Shown one piece after another: positions 41,863 through 49,692 of a DNA stretch of 64,000 bases (position 1 is its first letter; every line of letters starts with the position of its first letter). The DNA comes from CAYXAA01 sp964462985 (lineage in GTDB: Bacteria > Pseudomonadota > Alphaproteobacteria > Rhizobiales > Stappiaceae). The translations under genes and the position numbers were made by a program. The stretch covers positions 1 through 64,000 of the forward strand of contig CAYXAA010000007.1 of the NCBI GenBank assembly GCA_964462985.1, written 5' to 3'. Under the pieces are notes generated by a model. It saw only the letters and a list, made by a program, of their open reading frames with translations, was not told where the DNA came from and did no database searches.

Positions 41863-43923
41863 ATGCCTTCGACAGCAAACCCGTTGCTCGCCTCCTGGAC
41901 CACCCCTTACGGCCTGCCGCCCTTTGGCGAAATCGGCGCCGAGGCATTTCCGGAGGCGTTTGACGTCGCACTCGACGAGGCGCGCCGGGAGATCGATGCG
42001 ATCGCAGAACAAGAGGACGCGCCGACCTTCGCCAACACGGTCGAGGCGCTGGAACTCGCCGGCGACACACTGACCAAAGTCGCCTCCGTGTTCTTCAACC
42101 TGACCGGCGCCCATACCTCGCCGCAGCTGCAGGAGATCGAGCGGACCATCGCGCCGAAGCTCGCCAGGCACCACAGCGAGACGCTGCTCAACGGCAAGCT
42201 CTACGCCCGGATCGACGCACTGTGGGGCGGCCGCAGCACCCTTGACCTGTCGCCCGAGCAGGCGCGCGTGCTCGAGCGCTACCGCCTCATGTTCCTGCGC
42301 GCCGGCGCCGCGCTCGCCCCGCAGGACAAGGCGCGGATGGCCGAAATCACCCAGCGGCTTGCTGTGCTCGGCACCAGCTTTTCCCAAAACGTGCTCGCCG
42401 AGGAGGCCGGCTATCAGCTCGTGCTTGACGGAGAAGACGATCTTGCCGGTCTGCCTGACTTCCTTCGCGCGGCGGCGAGTGCCGCAGCCGCGGAGCGCGG
42501 CCTTGCCGGCAAGCACGTCATCACGCTGTCGCGCTCGCTGATCGAACCGTTCCTGCAGTTCTCGACACGCCGCGATCTGCGCGAGCAGGCGTTTCGAGCC
42601 TGGGTCAACCGCGGCGAAAACGGCAACGCCCACGACAACCGCGCCATCATCTCCGAGACCTTGCGACTTCGCGCGGAGCGCGCCCGGCTGCTCGGCTACG
42701 AGCATTTCGCCGCCTTCAAGCTCGACGACACCATGGCCAAGACCCCCGAGGCGGTGCGCGCCCTCCTCGAGGAGGTCTGGCGCCCGGCCGTCGCCCGCGC
42801 CGCCGCCGAGGCCGAGCGGCTGCAGGAACTGGCGCGCGCCGCTGGCGACAACGGCCCGCTTGCACCCTGGGACTGGCGATTCTACGCCGAGCGCCAGCGC
42901 AAGAAGGAGCACGATCTCGACGAGGCCGAGCTGAAGCCGTATTTCCAGCTCGACCGCATGATCGAGGCCGCCTTCGACACCGCCGGACGCCTGTTCGGCC
43001 TGCGCTTCAAGGAGCTTCACGGCCTGCCGGTCTATCATCCCGATGTGCGGGTGTTCGAGGTAACGGACGCCGGCGGTCGCCACGTCGGCCTGTTCCTCGG
43101 CGACTACTTCGCCCGCGCCAGCAAGCGCAGCGGCGCCTGGATGAACGCGTTCCGCCGCCAGCAGAAGCTGAAGGGCGACATCCGGCCGATCATCGTCAAC
43201 GTGATGAATTTCTCGAAGGGCGCGCCCGGCGAAGCCACACTCCTGACCTTCGACGACGCCCGCACGCTGTTCCACGAGTTTGGCCACGCCCTGCACGGAC
43301 TGCTTTCGGACGTCACCTATCCGATGATCTCCGGAACGTCGGTCGCACGCGACTTCGTCGAGCTGCCGTCGCAGCTGTTCGAGCACTGGCTGGCCGAGCC
43401 GGAGGTTCTGTCGCGCTTTGCCGTGCACTACCGCACCGGCGCACCGATTCCCAAGGCGCTGATCGACAAGCTGATCGCTGCGCGCAACTTCAATCAGGGC
43501 TTTGCCACGGTCGAGTATCTCTCATCGGCAATCTACGATCTCGACGTCCACGCCCGCGGCTACGATGGTGAAATCGACGTCACCGGGCTGGAGCGCGAAA
43601 CGCTCGCCCGCATTGGCATGCCGGCGGAGATCGTCATGCGCCACCGGCCGACGCATTTCGCCCACATCTTCTCCGGCGACGGCTACTCCGCCGGCTATTA
43701 CAGCTACATGTGGTCGGAGGTGATGGACGCCGACGCGTTCATGGCATTCGAGGAGACCGGCAACGTTTTCGACCCCGAGACCGCGGCACGGCTCAAACGC
43801 TTCATCTATGCCGCCGGCGGGCGCGAGGATCCGGCCGATGCCTACGTTCACTTCCGCAGCCGCATGCCGGACGTGAAGGCGCTGCTCGTCAAGCGCGGGC
43901 TGGTGGAGGCGGAGACGGCGTGA
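41863..43923 (+). CDS. M3-family oligopeptidase (PrlC/Dcp type)
   Basis: Zinc oligopeptidase of 686 residues that degrades short peptides in the cytoplasm. The thimet-type zinc motif HExxH is FHEFGHALHGLLSD near residue 471, with the third ligand region about 25 residues on (SGTSVARDFVELPSQLFEHW). The protein opens PLLASWTTPYGLPPFGEI, as in PrlC/Dcp. No signal peptide is seen, so it is probably cytoplasmic. It stands alone, divergent from the rod-like gene. Oligopeptidase A and peptidyl-dipeptidase Dcp cannot be separated confidently by eye. Confidence 0.94.
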   Translation: MPSTANPLLASWTTPYGLPPFGEIGAEAFPEAFDVALDEARREIDAIAEQEDAPTFANTVEALELAGDTLTKVASVFFNLTGAHTSPQLQEIERTIAPKLARHHSETLLNGKLYARIDALWGGRSTLDLSPEQARVLERYRLMFLRAGAALAPQDKARMAEITQRLAVLGTSFSQNVLAEEAGYQLVLDGEDDLAGLPDFLRAAASAAAAERGLAGKHVITLSRSLIEPFLQFSTRRDLREQAFRAWVNRGENGNAHDNRAIISETLRLRAERARLLGYEHFAAFKLDDTMAKTPEAVRALLEEVWRPAVARAAAEAERLQELARAAGDNGPLAPWDWRFYAERQRKKEHDLDEAELKPYFQLDRMIEAAFDTAGRLFGLRFKELHGLPVYHPDVRVFEVTDAGGRHVGLFLGDYFARASKRSGAWMNAFRRQQKLKGDIRPIIVNVMNFSKGAPGEATLLTFDDARTLFHEFGHALHGLLSDVTYPMISGTSVARDFVELPSQLFEHWLAEPEVLSRFAVHYRTGAPIPKALIDKLIAARNFNQGFATVEYLSSAIYDLDVHARGYDGEIDVTGLERETLARIGMPAEIVMRHRPTHFAHIFSGDGYSAGYYSYMWSEVMDADAFMAFEETGNVFDPETAARLKRFIYAAGGREDPADAYVHFRSRMPDVKALLVKRGLVEAETA

Positions 43924-43942
43924 CCGTCGGGAGGGCACGCCC

Positions 43943-44341
43943 TCACACCGCCCTATCGTCCCCGCCGCCGCGCAGCCACACGGCGAACCCCGAGATTGCG
44001 ACCAGCAGCCAGCCGAGGATCACTGCCGCCCCGCCGACCGGGGCCGCCATCGGGAACAACCGGCTGCCGGCAAGGCCGCGCAATGTGAGATCGCCGCAGA
44101 ACAGCGCAAGACCGAGCAGGAGAACGGCACCGGCAAGCAGCAGTGTTCGGCCACCGGTGCTGGCAGCGGCGAGGCCGAGCGCCACGAACGCCGCCGCATG
44201 AATCGCAAGCAGCGTCGCCGCCGTGCCAAGCACGGGATCGACTCCCGCATGCGCGGCGACGGCCGATAAGGCAACGCCGCTTGCCCCGCAGACCCCACCG
44301 ACAATCAGGCCCCCGGCCACCGCCGGTGCTCGCCGCGCCAT
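43943..44341 (-). CDS. DUF423 family membrane protein
   Basis: A 132-residue inner-membrane protein with four hydrophobic segments. It shows the family pattern: GGVCGASGVALSAVAAHAG near the N-terminus, AIHAAAFVALGLAA in the middle, LFCGDLTLRGLAG, and the C-terminal FPMAAPVGGAAVILGWLLVA. Function is unknown for the whole family. AGAAGGGG precedes two close ATG codons; 44341 gives the better spacing. It converges on the M3 peptidase gene. Confidence 0.87.
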   Translation of the reverse strand: MARRAPAVAGGLIVGGVCGASGVALSAVAAHAGVDPVLGTAATLLAIHAAAFVALGLAAASTGGRTLLLAGAVLLLGLALFCGDLTLRGLAGSRLFPMAAPVGGAAVILGWLLVAISGFAVWLRGGGDDRAV

Positions 44342-44560
44342 CGCCATCCCCTTCTGTCCTGCCGCCTGGCTCGCCGGCCACCGTGCCGCCATGCGTCGTC
44401 CTCGATTCTAGCCGAGCCCGCGGCGCGGCGTCTCGCCTGTCGACCCGCCGTGCCACCGACAGCCGCACGAACCGGCGCTTCATCCTCGTGAGTGCATTTC
44501 GTCGATTCCTTCGCTAAGATGGACCGTATGCTGGGATAATAGGGGGCAAAAAGACACAGA

Positions 44561-45268
44561 ATGACGGAATTTGCACAGGCGTTCGGGATGGCTCTCGGCT
44601 TGCTGATCGGCTTCGACCCGACCCTGATCGAGATCGTCGGCCTCTCGCTCCGCGTGACGTTCAGCGCCACCTTGATCGCCTGCCTTATCGGGCTGCCGCT
44701 CGGTGCCATGCTCGCGATCCTCCGCTTCCCCGGCCGCGGGCTCGTCGTCACCTTGTTCAACACGTTAATGGGCCTGCCGCCGGTGGTGGTGGGCCTTCTG
44801 GTCTATATGGCGCTTTCCAACGCCGGTCCCCTCGGCTTCCTGCGCCTGCTCTACACGCCATCGGCGATGATCGTCGCGCAGACGATCCTGATCACACCGA
44901 TCGTTGTCGCGCTGTCGCGGCAGGTGATCGAGGATCTCAACAGCGAGTACGCAGACCAGTTCCGCTCGCTGGTGGTGCCGTGGCCGACAGCCGTCACCGC
45001 GCTGCTGTGGGATGGCCGCTTTGCCCTGATGACCGTGGCGCTTGCCGGGTTCGGCCGGGCGATCGCCGAGGTTGGCGCCGTCATCATCGTCGGCGGCAAC
45101 ATCAATCATGTCACCCGGGTCATGACTACCGCGATTGCGCTCGAGACCTCGAAGGGTGACCTAGCCCTCGCCCTCGCGCTCGGCTTCGTGCTGCTTCTGA
45201 TCGCGATGACCGTCAACGCGGGTGCCCAGGTACTCAAGGCCACCGTCGAGCGAGGTGCCTATGCCTAG
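44561..45268 (+). CDS. tupB: Tungstate ABC transporter, permease
   Basis: Inner-membrane permease of 235 residues with five or six helices and the ABC coupling loop (RSLVVPWPTAVTALLWDGR, near residues 138-156). The opening SLRVTFSATLIACLIGLPLG and the late GFGRAIAEVGAVIIVGGNIN are typical of TupB/WtpB-type permeases. Order here is permease, ATPase, then binding protein, with an 8-bp overlap to tupC. I looked for a molybdenum-cofactor-type riboswitch upstream and did not see one. Confidence 0.9.
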   Translation: MTEFAQAFGMALGLLIGFDPTLIEIVGLSLRVTFSATLIACLIGLPLGAMLAILRFPGRGLVVTLFNTLMGLPPVVVGLLVYMALSNAGPLGFLRLLYTPSAMIVAQTILITPIVVALSRQVIEDLNSEYADQFRSLVVPWPTAVTALLWDGRFALMTVALAGFGRAIAEVGAVIIVGGNINHVTRVMTTAIALETSKGDLALALALGFVLLLIAMTVNAGAQVLKATVERGAYA

Positions 45269-46019
45269 CCTGCAGCCGGCCGTGGAGATGGCACCACTTG
45301 CCGCCGAGGGAACGCCGTTGGCACTGACCGCCCGAGGTCTCGGCTTTGCCGTTGGTGGCACGCCGATCGTCAACGGCGTTGACCTCGACCTGCCCCGGGG
45401 GCGCCTGACGGTGCTGATGGGACCGAATGGCGCTGGCAAGAGCGTACTGCTGCGCCTGCTCCATGGCCTGCTGCGGCCGACCTCGGGCGAGGTCCGCTGC
45501 GACGGCCGGCCGCTTGACCGGACCGCACGGCTCGCCCAGGCCATGGTGTTTCAAAAGCCCGTGCTGCTGCGGCGGTCCGTAGCGGCCAATTTGCGTTTTG
45601 CGCTGGGCCTGCGCGGCAAACGCCGCAACGACGAGCGCCTTGCCGAACTGCTCGCCCGGCTCCGCCTTGACGGCCTCGCCGACCGGCCTGCCCGGGCGCT
45701 CTCCGGCGGGGAGCAGCAGCGGCTCGCCGTCGCCCGCGCCTTGGCGCTTGATCCGGAGCTGCTGATGCTCGACGAACCGTGCGCCAACCTCGATCCGGCC
45801 TCGGTATTGATGATCGAGGATACGATCCGCACCGTCCGGGCCGCCGGAAAGACGGTTCTGCTCGTGACGCATGACATCCATCAGGCCAAGCGCCTCGCCG
45901 AAGAGGTCGTGTTCCTGCACCGCGGCCGGATCGTGGAATCCGGGCCGGCCGAGCGGTTCTTCCAGCGCCCCAACTCGGCAGAGGCCCGCGCCTACCTCGC
46001 AGGAGAGATCCTGATCTGA
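45261..46019 (+). CDS. tupC: Tungstate ABC transporter, ATP-binding protein
   Basis: ATPase subunit of 252 residues: Walker A GPNGAGKSVLL, Q-loop AMVFQKPVLLRRSV, signature LSGGEQQRLAVARAL, Walker B LLMLDEPCANLDPAS and switch VTHDIHQAK. The start ATG 45261 overlaps tupB by 8 bp; an earlier frame to 45222 lies wholly inside tupB. The substrate assignment comes from the neighbouring binding protein. Confidence 0.9.
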   Translation: MPSLQPAVEMAPLAAEGTPLALTARGLGFAVGGTPIVNGVDLDLPRGRLTVLMGPNGAGKSVLLRLLHGLLRPTSGEVRCDGRPLDRTARLAQAMVFQKPVLLRRSVAANLRFALGLRGKRRNDERLAELLARLRLDGLADRPARALSGGEQQRLAVARALALDPELLMLDEPCANLDPASVLMIEDTIRTVRAAGKTVLLVTHDIHQAKRLAEEVVFLHRGRIVESGPAERFFQRPNSAEARAYLAGEILI

Positions 46020-46044
46020 CATCTCAAAAAGGGAGGATAAACGA

Positions 46045-46881
46045 TTGAAAAAGCTTTTCTACGGTCTTATTGCTGCAAGCCTTGGTCTTGCGCTTCTCAG
46101 CACCGCCCCCGCCCAGGCGGAGGATCGGTTCATCATCGTGCAATCGACAACCTCGACCCAGAACTCCGGCCTGTTCGACGAACTCCTTCCGAAATTTACC
46201 GAGAAAACCGGGATCGAGGTCCGGGTCGTCGCTGTCGGCACCGGGCAGGCGATCAAGAACGCCGAGAACGGCGACGGTGACGTGCTCCTGGTCCACGCCA
46301 AGCCAGCGGAAGAAAGGTTCGTCGCCGACGGTTGGGGGGTCGAACGCTTCGACGTGATGTACAACGACTTCGTTGTGGTCGGTCCTAGCAGTGATCCCGC
46401 CGGCATCAAGGGCTCCAACGACGCCGTCGACAGCTTCAGGAAGATCGCCGCTGCCGGGGCGCCGTTCGCCTCGCGCGGCGACGACTCCGGCACCCACAAG
46501 GCCGAGCTCAGCCTGTGGCAGGAGGCAGGGGTGGACGTGGCCGCGGCCGACGGCGGCTGGTACCGCGAGACCGGCTCCGGCATGGGCGCGACGCTCAACA
46601 CGGCGGCGGGCATGGGAGCCTATGCCCTCACCGACCGCGCCACCTGGATCTCGTTCAAGAACAAGGGCGATCTGGAAATCGTCACTGAAGGCGACGACCG
46701 GCTGTTCAACCAGTATGGCGTGATCCTGGTCAATCCGGAGAAGCACTCCGCGGTCAAGGCCGAGGAAGGCCAGGCCTTCATCGACTGGCTGATCGGGCCA
46801 GACGGACAGCAGGCGATCGCCGACTTCAAGATCGAAGGTCAGCAACTGTTCTTCCCCAACGCCGACAGGGCGACCAACTGA
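46045..46881 (+). CDS. tupA: Tungstate ABC transporter, periplasmic binding protein (TTG start)
   Basis: A 278-residue oxyanion-binding protein. It starts at TTG 46045 behind GGGAGGA. The signal peptide KKLFYGLIAASLGLALLST ends at AQA-ED. The mature N-terminus has the TupA ligand motif in IVQSTTSTQNSGLFDELLP, and further ligands lie in FASRGDDSGTHKAEL, both as in characterised tungstate-binding TupA proteins. It is last in the operon, while in many species tupA is first. Tungstate rather than molybdate is inferred from these motifs. The window also encodes a Mo/W-type oxidoreductase. Confidence 0.92.
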   Translation: MKKLFYGLIAASLGLALLSTAPAQAEDRFIIVQSTTSTQNSGLFDELLPKFTEKTGIEVRVVAVGTGQAIKNAENGDGDVLLVHAKPAEERFVADGWGVERFDVMYNDFVVVGPSSDPAGIKGSNDAVDSFRKIAAAGAPFASRGDDSGTHKAELSLWQEAGVDVAAADGGWYRETGSGMGATLNTAAGMGAYALTDRATWISFKNKGDLEIVTEGDDRLFNQYGVILVNPEKHSAVKAEEGQAFIDWLIGPDGQQAIADFKIEGQQLFFPNADRATN

Positions 46882-46908
46882 GACGGCCGCCTGCCAGAGC
46901 ATGGAGTC

Positions 46909-46939
46909 GCGCCGCCCGCCTATCCGGCGGCGCTTTCCC
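46909..46939 (+). terminator. Possible terminator after tupBCA
   Basis: Stem GCGCCGCC / GGCGGCGC (46909-46916 and 46926-46933) with a nine-base loop, followed by TTTCCC, 28 bases beyond the tupA stop. The T run is short, so efficiency is uncertain. Confidence 0.5.
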
Positions 46940-46975
46940 GGGGCCGCCGCTATCCCGCGGACGCAAATCAAAAGC

Positions 46976-47194
46976 TCACCGCAGCGCGAACTCGGCAGCG
47001 AGCTTCATCGTCATCAGGGCCGCGGCGACACCAAACGACAGGCGCAGCGCGCCGCCGCGCGCTGCCTCATCGTCTCCGGGCGCTGCTGCGAGTGCCGGGG
47101 TGTTGGTGCGCGCCCGGGCGAGGCTGCGCTCGGCCCTCGAGGCGGCATGATCGACGTCGGACATCAATCGGCGGAGCTGTGAACGCGCATCCAT
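46976..47194 (-). CDS. Small membrane-anchored protein, 72 residues
   Basis: Short frame with a charged helical N-terminal half (MDARSQLRRLMSDVDHAASR), a Pro/Ala linker and one hydrophobic C-terminal segment (LRLSFGVAAALMTMKLAAEF). GGGGACGGCC lies just before ATG 47194. Codon third positions are GC-rich like the neighbours. Not recognised; a tail-anchored protein is the simplest reading. It could still be chance. Confidence 0.5.
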   Translation of the reverse strand: MDARSQLRRLMSDVDHAASRAERSLARARTNTPALAAAPGDDEAARGGALRLSFGVAAALMTMKLAAEFALR

Positions 47195-47260
47195 GGCCGT
47201 CCCCGGGCGAAACTCTGTTGACTTAGGCTAGGTCCGCCTGCTTACGGCAGGGTTAACGGC

Positions 47261-47275
47261 CGGCAAAATTTGCCG
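47261..47275. promoter_or_regulatory. Perfect inverted repeat upstream of the serine hydrolase
   Basis: Seven-base arms CGGCAAA / TTTGCCG around a central A, in the divergent gap between the 72-residue gene (66 bp away) and the serine hydrolase (151 bp away). The AT core in GC-rich DNA suits a regulator site. No regulator gene is adjacent. Confidence 0.4.
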
Positions 47276-47426
47276 ACTTGAAGACCGTGTGCCGATGGGA
47301 GGCAGCGTTCAATTCCGGTTGAACATCGATTGGAAAGTCCCCGCGCAACCGAGCCGTGCTAAGTTGGCGCGATCGAACCACCTGGCAATCCGCCCGGAGA
47401 TTCCCGCCGACGACCATGGAGCGTCC

Positions 47427-48458
47427 ATGCCCCTGTTGCGCCGCGACCTTCTCGCCCTATCCCTCGCACTGCCCGGCAGCCTTGCCGCGCTGCGGTTGAC
47501 CGCGGCGCCGACAGCCGCACGGGCTCAATCCCCCACCGCGGAGACGTCCGGAGCGGCGAGTGCCTTGCCGGAAGTGGCGGCGCCGGACACGGCGCTCGCC
47601 GCCTTTGCCGACACGGCACAGGATGCCGCCTGCCTCATCGCGTTCGGTCCGAACCGCTGGGCACTCGACGCCGAGCGCCCGCTGTTCGTCGGCAGCGCAG
47701 TCAAGACCTTCCTGCTTGCGCAGGCCATGCGCGAGGTCGAGGCAGGCCGCCTCAAGCCGCATGAGCAGGTCGTCGTGGACGATTCGGTGCGCTCGCCGGG
47801 CAGCCCGGTGCTGGGCAACCTCACCGGCACGACGTCGGTCACCAGCGTACTCGAGGCAATGATCCTGCACAGCGACAACACGGCAACGGACATCGTTTTC
47901 GCCCGGGTCGGGGCCGACCGGGTCCGGGCCCTCATCGAGGCCGCCGGGCTGAAGCAGACTAAGGTGCCGGACTCCACGCGCCGCATGTTTTCTTGGCTCG
48001 CCGGCGCCGAGGAAGGTCAGGATATCGGCTGGGAAGGCATGAAGCGGATGGCGACCGGCTGGCTGCCCGGCCAGCCACGCCTGGCGATCAACGACAAGCA
48101 GACGATGGTGAGCACCGCGGCGGAGATGGTGCACTGGTACGAGACGGCGCTCACCGGCACCTATTTCGAACACCCGGCGACGCTGAAGGAGTTCAAGCGG
48201 ATCCACGCCATGGCCGATGCCCTGCCGCTGCTTCTTCCTGATGACACCCTCGGCTACGCCAAGGGCGGAAGCATCGACTGGGACGATTTCCATTGCTTCT
48301 CGATCGCCGGCCAGATGATCGTGCGCGAGCAGCCGGCCACCTTCAGCTTCACGATCAACTGGACCGGCCCCGCCTCCAGCGTGCCGACAACCTTCAACAA
48401 GTTCCGCGCCGCGGCGGCGGATCTCCTGGCCGAAGCGGCGACTGTTATGCGGGGTTGA
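47427..48458 (+). CDS. Exported serine hydrolase, class A beta-lactamase-like fold
   Basis: A 343-residue penicillin-recognising-fold protein. The signal (LLRRDLLALSLALPGSLAAL) is followed by a low-complexity linker to about residue 55. Catalytic motifs: SxxK as GSAVKTFLL, SDN as LHSDNTATD and K-G-G as YAKGGSIDWDDF. The omega loop lacks a recognisable ExxLN glutamate, so true beta-lactamase activity is doubtful; esterase or D,D-peptidase-like roles are possible. ATG 47427 follows GGAG with a five-base gap. Confidence 0.85.
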   Translation: MPLLRRDLLALSLALPGSLAALRLTAAPTAARAQSPTAETSGAASALPEVAAPDTALAAFADTAQDAACLIAFGPNRWALDAERPLFVGSAVKTFLLAQAMREVEAGRLKPHEQVVVDDSVRSPGSPVLGNLTGTTSVTSVLEAMILHSDNTATDIVFARVGADRVRALIEAAGLKQTKVPDSTRRMFSWLAGAEEGQDIGWEGMKRMATGWLPGQPRLAINDKQTMVSTAAEMVHWYETALTGTYFEHPATLKEFKRIHAMADALPLLLPDDTLGYAKGGSIDWDDFHCFSIAGQMIVREQPATFSFTINWTGPASSVPTTFNKFRAAAADLLAEAATVMRG

Positions 48459-48566
48459 TTGGGCGGCGTCGGTCAGGGCATCGAACGACGCATTCGCGCA
48501 CAAGGAACTGCGTCGCAACGACCGGGTGCCGTGCCTCGGAAGTAGACGTCCTATCGGTCCGCTCCC

Positions 48567-48908
48567 TCACCGTCCCGAACACGCGACGCATTTCACTGTC
48601 GCCGGGTCTATTTCCAGCCGGCGGATGTCGATCGGCTCCCCGCAGTCGGCGCACAAGCCGTAGTCGCCCTGCTCCATGCGGCGCAGCGCCTGGTCGAGGG
48701 CAATGAGGCGCGTCTTGCGGCGCTGCTCGAGAGCCTTGGCCATTTCCTGCGCCTGCAGGGCATCGATGCGGGACAGGCGGCCGACCGACTGCTGGTCGAG
48801 GTCGACCGGACGGCGATCGGCATCGGTGGCTGCGGACTGCTTGAGGAGTTCCTCGCGTTCAGCCTCGATCAAAGGCCGCATCCTGGCTTCGAGGTCCTTT
48901 GGTTCCAT
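48567..48908 (-). CDS. DksA/TraR-type zinc-finger protein
   Basis: A 113-residue protein with a coiled-coil N-terminus (about 1-75) and a C4 zinc finger formed by C86, C89, C107 and C110 (CADCGEPIDIRRLE, VKCVACSGR). DksA-like proteins bind the RNA polymerase secondary channel. It is shorter than E. coli DksA (151), and the acidic DxxDxA coiled-coil tip is not obvious, so whether it acts on rRNA promoters is uncertain. It is a stand-alone gene, divergent from a small membrane-protein gene. Confidence 0.9.
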   Translation of the reverse strand: MEPKDLEARMRPLIEAEREELLKQSAATDADRRPVDLDQQSVGRLSRIDALQAQEMAKALEQRRKTRLIALDQALRRMEQGDYGLCADCGEPIDIRRLEIDPATVKCVACSGR

Positions 48909-49041
48909 GTTGCTACCTCATCAGAGGCACCGGCCTTTCGAAGGGGCGGCTGTTTCGGTGTGCCAGTGCGCGCAAAATGTCGGATCCCGTTTGCGGCGTT
49001 CGTCCTCGGGTTGACTTGTCGCCATCCCCAAGGAGAACGGA

Positions 49042-49257
49042 ATGCTGACACCACAGATGCTCGCACACTTCCAGCATTCGCCGGAACAGAAGATTGGGTG
49101 GTCCCCCGCGGCCCTGCACCGCGAAGTCCTAGTGCGCCTGTCGGCAGCGGTGGTCATGGTCGCGCTCGTCACCGGCCTCCTGGAGCTGGCGGCCGCAGCG
49201 CGGACCGATCCAGTCGCCGGGACGAGCCACATCACGCTCGGTCACGCCTCCCGCTAG
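49042..49257 (+). CDS. Small single-pass membrane protein, 71 residues
   Basis: ATG 49042 has a strong AAGGAGAACGG ribosome-binding site. The product has a polar N-terminal half (MLTPQMLAHFQHSPEQKIGW), one membrane segment (VRLSAAVVMVALVTGLLELA) and a short polar tail. The YCII gene follows 17 bp after its stop, with its own GGAGAA, so the two are probably co-transcribed. The family is not recognised. Confidence 0.65.
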   Translation: MLTPQMLAHFQHSPEQKIGWSPAALHREVLVRLSAAVVMVALVTGLLELAAAARTDPVAGTSHITLGHASR

Positions 49258-49274
49258 CCCGGAGAACGTCGAAG

Positions 49275-49631
49275 ATGAGATTCGTTTGCCTGTTTTATGG
49301 CGCGGAGGAAAAGCTTTCGGCGATGTCCGAGGCGGAACTCGCGGCTCTCCAGACCGCGTGCTGGGACTATGACCGGAAGCTGAAGGACGAGGGCTATCTG
49401 GTTCTTGCCCAGCCGCTGCAGTCGGTGCGCGGTGCCAAAAGCGTGCGGCCGCGGCGCAAGCCGATGGTGACGGATGGCCCCTTCGCCGAGACCAAGGAAC
49501 AGTGGCTTGGGTTTGTCCTGGTTGAAGTTGCCGGCCAGGACGAGGCCGTCGTCATTGCGGCGGCGGCGCCACTTGCGCAGATCGGAACGGTAGAGGTGCG
49601 GCCGGCAATGACGCATCCGCTGTTCGATTGA
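49275..49631 (+). CDS. YCII-related (DGPF-domain) protein
   Basis: A 118-residue dimeric alpha/beta-barrel protein of the YCII/DGPF group. It opens MRFVCLFYGAEEKLSAMS and carries the hallmark VTDGPFAETKEQWLGFVLVE, then VEVRPAMTHPLFD at the end. These proteins often accompany ECF sigma factors of the sigma-70 ECF41/42 type; none is seen here. The function is unknown. Start ATG 49275 was chosen from the motif and GGAGAA upstream. Confidence 0.88.
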   Translation: MRFVCLFYGAEEKLSAMSEAELAALQTACWDYDRKLKDEGYLVLAQPLQSVRGAKSVRPRRKPMVTDGPFAETKEQWLGFVLVEVAGQDEAVVIAAAAPLAQIGTVEVRPAMTHPLFD

Positions 49632-49692
49632 ACCCACCTGCTCACCCGGGGCATGACTCCGCCGGGCGCCGGGCGCCGGGATCAGGGCCGGT

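Noticed and set aside
44393..44560. Molybdenum/tungsten cofactor riboswitch upstream of tupB
   Set aside because: Only 168 bp, and I could not see the expected multi-stem core; nothing supports it.
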